Shown: positions 9,250 to 17,098 of the stretch, piece after piece
Numbering within the stretch: the stretch's first letter is position 1
Layout of the letters: the number at the start of each line of letters is the position of its first letter
NCBI RefSeq assembly: GCF_022271405.1
Contig: NZ_JAJNAL010000023.1
Span: 22,202-86,201 of the forward strand
Direction: 5' to 3'
Source of the DNA: Rhodopseudomonas infernalis
GTDB lineage: Bacteria > Pseudomonadota > Alphaproteobacteria > Rhizobiales > Xanthobacteraceae
Length of the DNA: 64,000 nt
Program-made: the position numbers and the translations under genes
Notes under the pieces: generated by a model
Database searches by the model: none
Told to the model about the DNA's origin: nothing
What the model saw: only the letters and a program-made list of their open reading frames with translations

Positions 9250-9945
9250 TTACTGCCGCAGCATGATCAGCGGGTCGGCGGTATCTGGGCTTCTGCGCCA
9301 TTGCGCGTTGTCGTCGGCTTCGAAACGCCAGGTCTCGCCCGATGGTGCGATCAGGAGGAGGGCGCCGCGTTCCAGTCGCCACATCGTCGGCGCGAAGGAG
9401 GCGACCGGCTGTTCGCAGCGCGGCTTCAGATAGGCTTCGAAATTGTCCGGCGTCGGCGCTTCGTTGTTGGTCAGCGTCAGGCCGCAGATGGCCCGGCCGT
9501 TGCCGCGGACCATCGACCAGTCGCCGATCATCTGGTCCATCGATTTGGCGAGCGAGCGCGCCGCCACCAGGTTCTGCAGGATGTAGACGCCCTCGTTGGC
9601 GCGCAGTCCTTCGAAGATGCCGCTCTCGACTTCGGTCAGGTCGATCACCGCGTCGCCTGCTGCGGTCTCCAGCCGGACGATGTCGAGGCCCTTCACGGTC
9701 CAGGCGACGACGTCCTTGGTGAACGGCAGCGCCGTCGCGCAGCCGGGCTCGAGTTCGAGCTTCATGCCTTGCGCCACGCCCGGCGCCGCATCGGCCTTCA
9801 GCGTCACCACGCAGGTCTTGCTGCGCTCGGTGGTGGACAGCTCCCACTGCCCGATCATGTTGTTCTTCAGCGTCCCGGCGTCCTGCGCCAGTGCCGATCC
9901 CGCCGCGAGCAGCAAACCCAATGCCACACCGAGACGCGCCAACAT
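9250..9945 (-). CDS. Secreted protein with two AprI/Inh-type domains
   Basis: A 231-residue protein with a signal peptide ending near ALA-Q21. It has two similar halves, each starting with an I-G-x-W motif (near residues 31 and 140) and carrying a Cys pair and beta-strand pattern typical of the AprI/Inh metalloprotease-inhibitor fold (an eight-stranded lipocalin-like barrel). Inh proteins normally have one domain and block a serralysin-type protease. No such protease is encoded nearby, so the role here is open. The start ATG lies 1 bp after the stop of the hydroxyacid dehydrogenase, implying the same mRNA. Confidence 0.75.
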   Translation of the reverse strand: MLARLGVALGLLLAAGSALAQDAGTLKNNMIGQWELSTTERSKTCVVTLKADAAPGVAQGMKLELEPGCATALPFTKDVVAWTVKGLDIVRLETAAGDAVIDLTEVESGIFEGLRANEGVYILQNLVAARSLAKSMDQMIGDWSMVRGNGRAICGLTLTNNEAPTPDNFEAYLKPRCEQPVASFAPTMWRLERGALLLIAPSGETWRFEADDNAQWRRSPDTADPLIMLRQ

Positions 9946-9946
9946 G

Positions 9947-10936
9947 TCAGCGGTCCTTGACCGGCGTCTCGGCGATCGGCGTCAGCGGCGGCTTGCCGTC
10001 GAACCATGCCCTGAGGTTGTCGACCACCATCTGATCCATCGCGTTGCGGGTCACCACCGAGGCCGACCCGATATGCGGCAGCAACACCACATTGCCGAGC
10101 GCGCGCAGCTCCTCCGGCACGTTCGGCTCGTCGGCGAATACGTCGAGCCCGGCCGCCAGGATGGTACCGGATTTCAGCGCGGCGATCAGTGCAGTTTCGT
10201 CCACCACCGATCCGCGGGCGACGTTGATCAGCACGCCGCGCGGGCCGAGCGCCTTCAGCACGTCGGCGCTGATCAGCTTGTTGGTGGCGGCGCCGCCGGG
10301 GGTGATCACCACCAGCGTGTCGACCTCCTTGGCCATCGCGATCAGGTCCGGATAGTGCTTGTAGGCGACGCCGGCGGCCGGATTGCGCGAGTGATACACC
10401 ACCGGCACCAGCGAGGCGTCGAGCCGCCGCGCGATCGCCTGGCCGATCCGGCCCATGCCGACGATGCCGACCTTGCGGTCGCGCAGCGAGCCGACGCTGA
10501 GCGGATAGGGCTGGGTCTGCCACAGCCCGGCACGGACGTATTTGTCGGCGCGAATGAATTCGCGCAGCGTCGCGATCAACAGGCCGAGCGCGGTGTCGGC
10601 GACTTCCTCGGTGAGCACGTCGGGCGTGTTGGTGACGACGACGTCGTGCTGCGCCGCCCAGGCGGCGTCGATGTGATCGTAGCCGACGCCGAACGAGGCG
10701 ACGATTTCCAGCCTGGGAAAACTCGACAGCACGGCGGCGCTGGTCGGCACCAGGCCGGTGACGGCGACGCCGCGAATTCGCGCGCGCACGTCGTCGGACA
10801 GGCTGTCGAGATCGGTCTGCTGCTCGCAGCGATGCAGCGCGTAGCCGCTGGGGAAGCCGTCGTCGACCACCGGTTTGCGCGGTCCGTAAATCAACACATC
10901 GATCGCGTCCGCCGACCCAGTCGTCTCGGCCATCAT
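9947..10936 (-). CDS. D-2-hydroxyacid dehydrogenase (glyoxylate/hydroxypyruvate reductase-like)
   Basis: A 329-residue NAD(P)-dependent D-isomer-specific 2-hydroxyacid dehydrogenase. The Rossmann motif GMGRIG lies at residues 160-165. The catalytic triad Arg241 (NVARGSVVDE), Glu270 and His288 (LLPHIGSAS) is complete, so the enzyme should reduce a 2-keto acid such as glyoxylate or hydroxypyruvate. The start at 10936 has GAAGGGAG just upstream. It is the fourth gene of a minus-strand run with the ABC transporter, 8 bp after the permease, which suggests it acts on a product of the imported compound (inference). Confidence 0.9.
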   Translation of the reverse strand: MMAETTGSADAIDVLIYGPRKPVVDDGFPSGYALHRCEQQTDLDSLSDDVRARIRGVAVTGLVPTSAAVLSSFPRLEIVASFGVGYDHIDAAWAAQHDVVVTNTPDVLTEEVADTALGLLIATLREFIRADKYVRAGLWQTQPYPLSVGSLRDRKVGIVGMGRIGQAIARRLDASLVPVVYHSRNPAAGVAYKHYPDLIAMAKEVDTLVVITPGGAATNKLISADVLKALGPRGVLINVARGSVVDETALIAALKSGTILAAGLDVFADEPNVPEELRALGNVVLLPHIGSASVVTRNAMDQMVVDNLRAWFDGKPPLTPIAETPVKDR

Positions 10937-10944
10937 GGCTCCCT

Positions 10945-11760
10945 TCACGGTTCCCGTCCCAATGCGCTTTCGTGCCATCGCCGCAACAGCAGATGCGACA
11001 CCAGCGCGAGCGCTCCGTAAATCACAATGCCCGCCAGCGACAGCAACAGCAAGGCGGCGAACATGCGGGGAATGTTGAGCCGATATCCGGATTCCGCAAT
11101 CCGGTAGGCCAGGCCCGAACCGGCGCCTGCGGAGCCTGCGGCGATCTCCGCCACCACCGCGCCGATCAGCGACAGCCCGCCGGCGATGCGTAGTCCGCCA
11201 AGCATGTAGGGCATCGCCGCAGGCAGCTTCAGCCGGACCAGCGTCTGCAGCTTCGAGGCGCCGTACAGCCGGAACAGCCCCGCAAGATTGCGGTCGACCG
11301 AGTTCAGCCCGAGCGTGGTGTTGGCCAGCACCGGAAAGAACGCCACGATCCAGGCGCACACCACCACGGCGGTCTCCTGCGGCAGATAGATCAGCAGCAG
11401 CGGCGCGATGGCGATCACCGGCGTCACCTGCAACACCACCGCGTAGGGAAACAGCGCGTACTCCACCCAGCGCGACAGGTTGAACAGCAGCGCCAGCGCG
11501 ATGCCGCCGATCGCGGCGGCGAGAAAGCCCAGCAGCGTGGTCCACAGCGTCGCCAGCAGCGATTGAAACAACACCGTCCAGTCGGCCCACAGGGTCGACA
11601 CCACCAGTCCCGGCCCGGGCAGGATGTAGGGCGGAATCTGATTGACCCGAACGACGAGGTCCCAGCCGCCGACCACCGCGGCCAGCACGCCGAGCGGCAG
11701 CAGCACGCGGACCAGCCGCGCCGTGCTCAGCCGCTGAGGTCGCGCTGCGCGGTTGCTCAT
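10945..11760 (-). CDS. ABC transporter permease (SsuC/TauC-like)
   Basis: A 271-residue inner-membrane permease with about six hydrophobic helices and the binding-protein-dependent permease (EAA-loop) region in the C-terminal half (LKLPAAMPYMLGGLRIAGGL). It belongs to the group serving nitrate, sulfonate, taurine and thiamine-precursor importers. Its start overlaps the stop of the ATPase gene by 4 bp, so translation is coupled. It forms one importer with the ATPase (11757-12563) and binding protein (12568-13692). The substrate cannot be read from the permease. Confidence 0.9.
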   Translation of the reverse strand: MSNRAARPQRLSTARLVRVLLPLGVLAAVVGGWDLVVRVNQIPPYILPGPGLVVSTLWADWTVLFQSLLATLWTTLLGFLAAAIGGIALALLFNLSRWVEYALFPYAVVLQVTPVIAIAPLLLIYLPQETAVVVCAWIVAFFPVLANTTLGLNSVDRNLAGLFRLYGASKLQTLVRLKLPAAMPYMLGGLRIAGGLSLIGAVVAEIAAGSAGAGSGLAYRIAESGYRLNIPRMFAALLLLSLAGIVIYGALALVSHLLLRRWHESALGREP

Positions 11761-12563
11761 CCGAGCCCCCGTGTGCCGCCGGTCGCGGCCAGCGCGGCCG
11801 AGACGTCACGGCATTGTGCCGCGTAGTCCGCAGAGGTGCGGAACGCCTCGCCGCGCGGCTCCGGCGCATCGATGACGAACTCCGCCGCGATCCGGCCCGG
11901 CCGCGGCGACATCACCACCACGCGCTGCGACAGATACACCGACTCGAACACCGAATGCGTCACGAACAGCACGGTCTTGCCGAGGTCGCGCCACAGCGCC
12001 AACAGATCGTCATTGAGGCGGAAGCGGGTGATCTCGTCGAGCGCCGCGAACGGCTCGTCCATCAGCAGGATGTCCGGATCGGTGACGAGCGCGCGGGCGA
12101 GCGACACCCGCATCTTCATGCCGCCGGAGAGTTCGCGCGGATAGGCGAGGGCGAACTCGGATAGTTCGACCCGCGCCAGCGCCGCCGCGACGCGCTGGGC
12201 GGTTTCGTCGGCCGGCGTGTGCGCAAGCTCGAGCGGCAGCGCCACATTGGCGGCGACGCTGGCCCACGGCATCAGCGTCGGCTCCTGGAACACGAAGCCG
12301 ATGGCGGGACCGCCGCGCGGCGGCTTCACCTGGCCGGCGACCTCGATGCTGCCGGAGGAGGGCGTCGCCAGCCCGGCGATCAGCCGCAGCGCCGTCGACT
12401 TGCCGCAGCCGGACGGCCCCAGCAGCGATACGAATTCGCCGCGGCCGACCGAAAGGTCGATCGGACCGAGCGCCAGCACGCCGCTGTCATACGTCTTGGT
12501 AATCGCGCTCAGCCGGATCGCCGCATCGGCGTCCGTTGGTGCGCGAGGCTGCGGCGCCGCCAC
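11757..12563 (-). CDS. ABC transporter ATPase (SsuB/TauB-like)
   Basis: A 268-residue ATPase energising the import complex. Walker A GPSGCGKST is at residues 49-57, the signature LSGGM near residue 144 and Walker B (ILLMDEPFAALD) near residue 166. It overlaps the permease gene by 4 bp and starts 4 bp after the binding-protein stop, so all three are one operon. Its architecture matches the nitrate/sulfonate/pyrimidine-precursor importer group. Confidence 0.92.
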   Translation of the reverse strand: MAAPQPRAPTDADAAIRLSAITKTYDSGVLALGPIDLSVGRGEFVSLLGPSGCGKSTALRLIAGLATPSSGSIEVAGQVKPPRGGPAIGFVFQEPTLMPWASVAANVALPLELAHTPADETAQRVAAALARVELSEFALAYPRELSGGMKMRVSLARALVTDPDILLMDEPFAALDEITRFRLNDDLLALWRDLGKTVLFVTHSVFESVYLSQRVVVMSPRPGRIAAEFVIDAPEPRGEAFRTSADYAAQCRDVSAALAATGGTRGLG

Positions 12564-12567
12564 GGTG

Positions 12568-13692
12568 CTACTTCTTCGGCCGCAGATCGACGCCGACGCC
12601 CTTGTTGGCGAATTGCAGCGTGTAGGCGCGGCGGAAATCGAGGTCGCGCGGCACCACGCCGGCGCGGGTCATCTTGTCGAAGAAGCTGGCGTAGCGCGCG
12701 TCGCTCATGGCGCCGATGCCACCCGTCACCGCGTCGCCGGAATCGACGATGCCGTACTGCTTCATCTTCTCGACCGAATAGGCCAGCATCTCGTCGGTCA
12801 TTTCCGGATTGAGCGATTTGATCATCGCGTTGCCGGCCGAATTGTCGCCGTACAGATAGGTGTACCAGCCGATCATTGAAGCATCGACGAAGCGCTGGAT
12901 CATGTCGGGGTTCTTGTCGATGAGGTCGCGCCGCGTCTCGATCAGCGTCGAGTAGCCGTTGAGACCGTAATCGGCGAGCAGCAGCACGTTCGGCTTGAAC
13001 TTGGCCCGCTGCTCGATCACGAACGGCTCGGAGGTGACGTAGCCCTGCATCGCCGAGTTGCGGTCGATGAGGAACGGCTGCGGGTTCGAGGTGTAGGGCT
13101 TCACCTTGGCTTCGTCGAAGCCGTATTCGGATTTCAGCCACTGGAAGTAGCTGGTGATGCCCTCTTTGGAGACGAACAGCGTCAGCCGCTTCAGATCGTC
13201 GAGCTTCTCGACCTTGGCTTCCGGATGCGTCACGAACACCTGCGGGTCCTTCTGGAACACCGCCGCGATCGCCACCACCGGGACATTGTTGGCGACCGCG
13301 TCGAACGATTGCAGCGTGTTGGCGGTCATGAAGAAATCGAGCTTGCCGGCGAGCAGCAGCGCGCGGTTGTTGACGTTCGGTCCGCCCGGCACGATCGTCA
13401 CGTCGAGCCCGTAGGCCTTGTAGGTGCCGTCCGCCGCCGCCTGGAAGAAACCGCCGTGCTCGCCCTCGGCGACCCAGTTGGTGCCGAACGAGACCTTGTC
13501 GAAACCGCCTTCCGGCACTTTGCGGGACGGCTGCGCCACCGGCGGCGGAGGTTTCTTCGGGGGAGGGGGCGGCGCAGCGGGTTTCTCGGGGGGCTTTTCG
13601 GGCGCCGGCGGCGGGGAGGCGAGCGCCGGCAGCACCAGCGAGGCCGCCACGAGGGCCCCGGTTAACGCTCGCAGCAGGAAGGCGGCCGTCAT
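12568..13692 (-). CDS. ABC transporter substrate-binding protein (NMT1/THI5-SsuA-like)
   Basis: A 374-residue periplasmic binding protein. A signal peptide covers about residues 1-25. It is followed by an unusual Pro/Lys-rich stretch (residues ~26-62) and then the NMT1/THI5-like bilobal domain, which starts at the VSFGTNW motif. The family binds small ligands such as sulfonates, nitriles or pyrimidine precursors. ATG 13692 was chosen because GGAG precedes it and it starts the signal peptide; an upstream in-frame start would add 10 charged residues. It heads the minus-strand operon and is divergent from a creatininase-family hydrolase, 128 bp away. Confidence 0.88.
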   Translation of the reverse strand: MTAAFLLRALTGALVAASLVLPALASPPPAPEKPPEKPAAPPPPPKKPPPPVAQPSRKVPEGGFDKVSFGTNWVAEGEHGGFFQAAADGTYKAYGLDVTIVPGGPNVNNRALLLAGKLDFFMTANTLQSFDAVANNVPVVAIAAVFQKDPQVFVTHPEAKVEKLDDLKRLTLFVSKEGITSYFQWLKSEYGFDEAKVKPYTSNPQPFLIDRNSAMQGYVTSEPFVIEQRAKFKPNVLLLADYGLNGYSTLIETRRDLIDKNPDMIQRFVDASMIGWYTYLYGDNSAGNAMIKSLNPEMTDEMLAYSVEKMKQYGIVDSGDAVTGGIGAMSDARYASFFDKMTRAGVVPRDLDFRRAYTLQFANKGVGVDLRPKK

Positions 13693-13820
13693 GGTTGGAC
13701 TCCGTCGTTCGTTTTGCCCCATGATGCAGCGACGAGGCGGCGCGGTTAGGTCCGGTCGAGGATTGATAGCGAAACAATGCGGGCATTTGAACCATTGATG
13801 CGGACAGCCGCCGCGCGCCG

Positions 13821-14633
13821 ATGACCAGACAGCCGCCGCACGATTGGACCGCGATTGCCTGGCCCGAGATCGAAGCCGCCGACCCGGCGCGCTGGATCGC
13901 GGTGCTGCCGCTCGCCGCCACCGAACAGCACGGCCCGCATTTGCCGCTCGGCACCGATGTGACCATCGCCGAGGCCTATCTGGCGCGTGTCCGCGCGCTG
14001 CTGCCGGCGGAGCTGCCGGTGACCTTCCTGCCGCTGCAGCCGGTCGGGCTGTCGCTGGAGCATCTGGCGTTTCCCGGCACGCTGACGCTCGCCTCCGACA
14101 CCGTGCTCAAACTATGGACCGAGATCGGCGACAGCGTGGCGCGCGCCGGCGTCCGCAAGCTGGTGATGGTGACCAGCCACGGCGGCAACAGCGCCGCGAT
14201 GGGGCTGGTGGCGCAGGAGCTGCGGGTGCGGCACGGCATGCTGGCGGTGACCACAGGCTGGGCGCGGTTCGGCACGCCCGCCGGCCTTTTCGAAGACGAC
14301 GAGCTGCGCCACGGCATCCATGGCGGCGCGATCGAGACCTCGATCATGCTGGCACACGCGCCGGATCTGGTGCGGACCGAACGCATCGCCGATTTCGTGC
14401 CGACCACGCGCGCGATCGAGCAGGATTTTCGCGTGTTGTCGGCGCAGCGGCCGGCGCCGTTCGCCTGGGCCGCGCAGGACCTGCATCCGAGCGGCGCGAT
14501 CGGCGATGCCGGCGCCGCCTCCGCCGACAAGGGCCGGCAGCTGCTCGACCACGGCGCCCGCGCGTTCTGCGACCTGCTGGCCGACGTCGACCGCTTCGAT
14601 CTCGCAGCGCTCGGCACCACGCCGCGCGCCTGA
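13821..14633 (+). CDS. Creatininase-family amidohydrolase
   Basis: A 270-residue creatininase-superfamily protein. These enzymes are binuclear metal amidohydrolases, for example creatininase, or ArfB formamide hydrolase in riboflavin synthesis. Metal ligands are visible in ATEQHGPHLPLGTD (Glu35, His37, Asp46), in SHGGN, and in a later Glu within GGAIETS. It is transcribed away from the ABC importer operon across a 128-bp gap that probably holds promoters for both. This suggests hydrolysis of an amide or lactam brought in by the transporter (inference). The exact substrate is unknown. Confidence 0.85.
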   Translation: MTRQPPHDWTAIAWPEIEAADPARWIAVLPLAATEQHGPHLPLGTDVTIAEAYLARVRALLPAELPVTFLPLQPVGLSLEHLAFPGTLTLASDTVLKLWTEIGDSVARAGVRKLVMVTSHGGNSAAMGLVAQELRVRHGMLAVTTGWARFGTPAGLFEDDELRHGIHGGAIETSIMLAHAPDLVRTERIADFVPTTRAIEQDFRVLSAQRPAPFAWAAQDLHPSGAIGDAGAASADKGRQLLDHGARAFCDLLADVDRFDLAALGTTPRA

Positions 14634-14922
14634 AGTCGCCCGCACGGTGTCGCGGCTCGTGGCCGCAATGACACGCCCGGCGACGAGCTGCACAGCCCTT
14701 ACTACATCAGGGCGCCGCGTGCTTGTGCGGCCGAACTATTCCAGAGTACTGGATCGCGGCGCATGGAGCTCAGCTTCCGGCCGCTGGCCGGGTTGCTGTG
14801 CTCCCATGTCAAATCAGTGACAACGACCTCGACTATCGTCAGCTTGCGAGCCTCTTGCACGTACAACTAATCGATGCATCGGCCCGGTGTCGCTCGTCGT
14901 ACTCTACAAGTCAGGTCATTCG
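14634..14922. other. Non-coding gap with a remnant of a repeat
   Basis: Most of this 289-bp gap shows no gene. The words CTATTCCAGAGTACTGGATCGC at about 14737-14758 match the middle of the GTCATCGCCC repeat family (copies at 25374 and 63057) and look like a decayed remnant. Promoter elements for the outer-membrane gene could not be assigned with confidence. Confidence 0.35.
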
Positions 14923-16944
14923 ATGGTCTTCCGCCGCCCAGTATCATCCGCTCGAAAATTCCCGCCCGCCGATCGGCCCGCCCCGCGCGGTGTCGCCTGG
15001 CTGTTCGCCGGTGCGGCGCTCGGAGCGGTGGCGCTGCCGCACGCCGCTGCGGCGGCCGACGCGCTGAAGGCGTTGCCGGCGCCGGCCTATGACTGGAGCG
15101 GCTTCTATGTCGGCGCTCACGCCGGCTACCTGCGGGGCCATTCCGACGCAACGCTGCGCGACCCGGCTTTCGTCGCCCAGGCCTCGAACGGCTCCGGCGG
15201 CGTCACCGCCGGCGCGCAGGCCGGCTACAACTGGCTGACGCGGTCCGGCGTGCTGGTCGGGCTCGAGGCCGACATCTCGTTTCCGAGCTACCTGCCGGCC
15301 AACGCGGTGCTGTCGGAATTCAGCGGCACGCCGGCGCAGCTGCAGCATCTCGATTTCTACGGCGGCGTGCGGGGCCGGCTCGGCGTCGCGACCGGACCAT
15401 GGCTGGCTTACGTCACCGGCGGTCTCGCTTACGCGCATGAGCGCTATCTGACCGATCCGGAATCCGACAAGGCGCTCAACGGCCGGTTCGGCTGGGTGGC
15501 GGGCGCCGGCCTCGAATACGGGTTCACGCCGCATTGGAGCGCGCGGATCGAGTATCTGTACAGCGACTATCAGCACGCCTCGGTGGCGCTGCCCGGCGGC
15601 GGCCGCTTCGAGTCGGCGCTGAATCTGCAGACCATCCGGGTCGGGCTCAATCGCCGGCTCGACTGGCTCGGCACCGGCGATGCGACACCGTTCGCCGCAG
15701 TCGCCGATCCGGAATCGGATCGCTGGGAAATCCACGGCCAGACCACCGTGGTGGGCCAGGGCTATCCGTCGTTCCGCGCGCCCTATAGCGGCACCAACAG
15801 TCTGGCGCCGAATAGCCAGTTCAAGGCCACCTGGAGCAGCGGCCTGTTCGCCAATGTCCGGCTGTGGGACGGCGGCGAATTGTATCTCGGCCCGGAATTC
15901 CTGCAGGGCTACGGGCTCAGCGACACCGTCGGCGTCGCTGGCTTCCCCAATGGCGAAGGCCAGAAATCCGGCTTCGCCTACCCGCATATCAGCCCGTCGC
16001 GGTTCTATCTGCGTCAGACCTTCGGGCTCGGCGGCGAACAGGAGCAGCTCGCCTCCAGCGCCTCGCAGCTGTCCGGCAAGGCCGACATCTCGCGGCTGAC
16101 GCTGCAGGTCGGCCGCTTCAGCGTCGTCGATCTATTCGACGGCAACAGCTACGCACACGATCCGCGACGCGACTTCATGAACTGGTCGATCTGGGCGTCC
16201 GGTGCGTTCGACTACGCCGCCGACAAGCTCGGGCTGACCTACGGCGCGACCGCCGAGCTGAACCAGAAGCAATGGGCGATCCGCGCCGGCTACTTCCTGA
16301 TGGACGCCGAATCGAACTCCAACAATTTCGACATGCGACTGTTCAGGCGCGGCCAATACGTCGCCGAGCTGGAGACGCGCTACACGCTGTTCGGCCAGCC
16401 CGGCAAGCTGCGCACGCTTGGTTTCATCAACAGCGTGTTCGCCGGCAGCTATCGCGAGACGCTCGACAATCCGCAGTACGGCGTCGACATCAGCCAGACC
16501 CGCAAGGGACGAATCAAATACGGCTATGCGTTCAATCTCGAACAGGCCATCACCGACGATCTCGGCCTGTTCGGCCGCTGGAGCTGGAACGACGGCAAGA
16601 ACGAGATCATGGCGTTCACCGATATCGATGACAGCCTATCCGGCGGCATCTCGATTCGCGGCGCGCGCTGGGGCCGGCCCGACGACGTCATCGGCATCGC
16701 CGGCGCCAGCAACGGCCTGTCGCGCGACCACCGCGATTTCCTCGCCGCCGGCGGCCTCGGCCCGCTGATCGGCGACGGCGCGTTGAATTATCGCCGCGAG
16801 CGCGTGCTGGAAACCTACTACGCCTACGCCGTCACCCCCGCCTGGACCGCAACGGCCGACTACCAATACATCGTCAACCCGGCGTTCAACGCCGACCGCG
16901 GCCCGGTCTCGGTGTTCTCGGGACGGCTGCACGGGGAGTTTTGA
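14923..16944 (+). CDS. Outer-membrane protein: Omp25-like barrel fused to OprB-type carbohydrate porin
   Basis: A 673-residue exported protein. A signal segment (residues ~23-45) ends near AAAADA. Residues ~55-235 match the Omp25/RopB-like eight-strand barrel (WSGFYVGAHAGY opening, GLEYGFTPHWSARIEYLY end). Residues ~250-673 match an OprB-type carbohydrate-selective porin and finish with alternating aromatic strands. The ATG at 14923 is the closest start to the signal sequence, although an in-frame GTG at 14887 exists and ribosome sites are weak for both. It probably sits in the outer membrane, forming a pore plus a second small barrel. No transporter is adjacent. Domain calls are strong, the start less so. 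Confidence 0.82.
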   Translation: MVFRRPVSSARKFPPADRPAPRGVAWLFAGAALGAVALPHAAAAADALKALPAPAYDWSGFYVGAHAGYLRGHSDATLRDPAFVAQASNGSGGVTAGAQAGYNWLTRSGVLVGLEADISFPSYLPANAVLSEFSGTPAQLQHLDFYGGVRGRLGVATGPWLAYVTGGLAYAHERYLTDPESDKALNGRFGWVAGAGLEYGFTPHWSARIEYLYSDYQHASVALPGGGRFESALNLQTIRVGLNRRLDWLGTGDATPFAAVADPESDRWEIHGQTTVVGQGYPSFRAPYSGTNSLAPNSQFKATWSSGLFANVRLWDGGELYLGPEFLQGYGLSDTVGVAGFPNGEGQKSGFAYPHISPSRFYLRQTFGLGGEQEQLASSASQLSGKADISRLTLQVGRFSVVDLFDGNSYAHDPRRDFMNWSIWASGAFDYAADKLGLTYGATAELNQKQWAIRAGYFLMDAESNSNNFDMRLFRRGQYVAELETRYTLFGQPGKLRTLGFINSVFAGSYRETLDNPQYGVDISQTRKGRIKYGYAFNLEQAITDDLGLFGRWSWNDGKNEIMAFTDIDDSLSGGISIRGARWGRPDDVIGIAGASNGLSRDHRDFLAAGGLGPLIGDGALNYRRERVLETYYAYAVTPAWTATADYQYIVNPAFNADRGPVSVFSGRLHGEF

Positions 16945-16970
16945 TCGTCGTTACGACGCGGCCCTCCTTC

Positions 16971-17060
16971 GTCATGGCCGGGCTTGTCCCGGCCATCTAC
17001 GCCTTTGCTCCGTCGAGAGGCTTGAAGGCGTGGATGCCCGGGACAAGCCCGGGCATGACG
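16971..17060. repeat. Palindromic repeat, GTCATGGCCGGGCTTGTCCC family
   Basis: The element starts GTCATGGCCGGGCTTGTCCC and ends GGGACAAGCCCGGGCATGAC, so its two ends are near-perfect complements around a ~50-base centre. It lies between the convergent porin and FMN-protein genes. This is the only full copy in the window. Confidence 0.72.
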
Positions 17061-17098
17061 GTGCGTGAATTCAGCTCCGCGTTGCTGATTGCGGGCCT

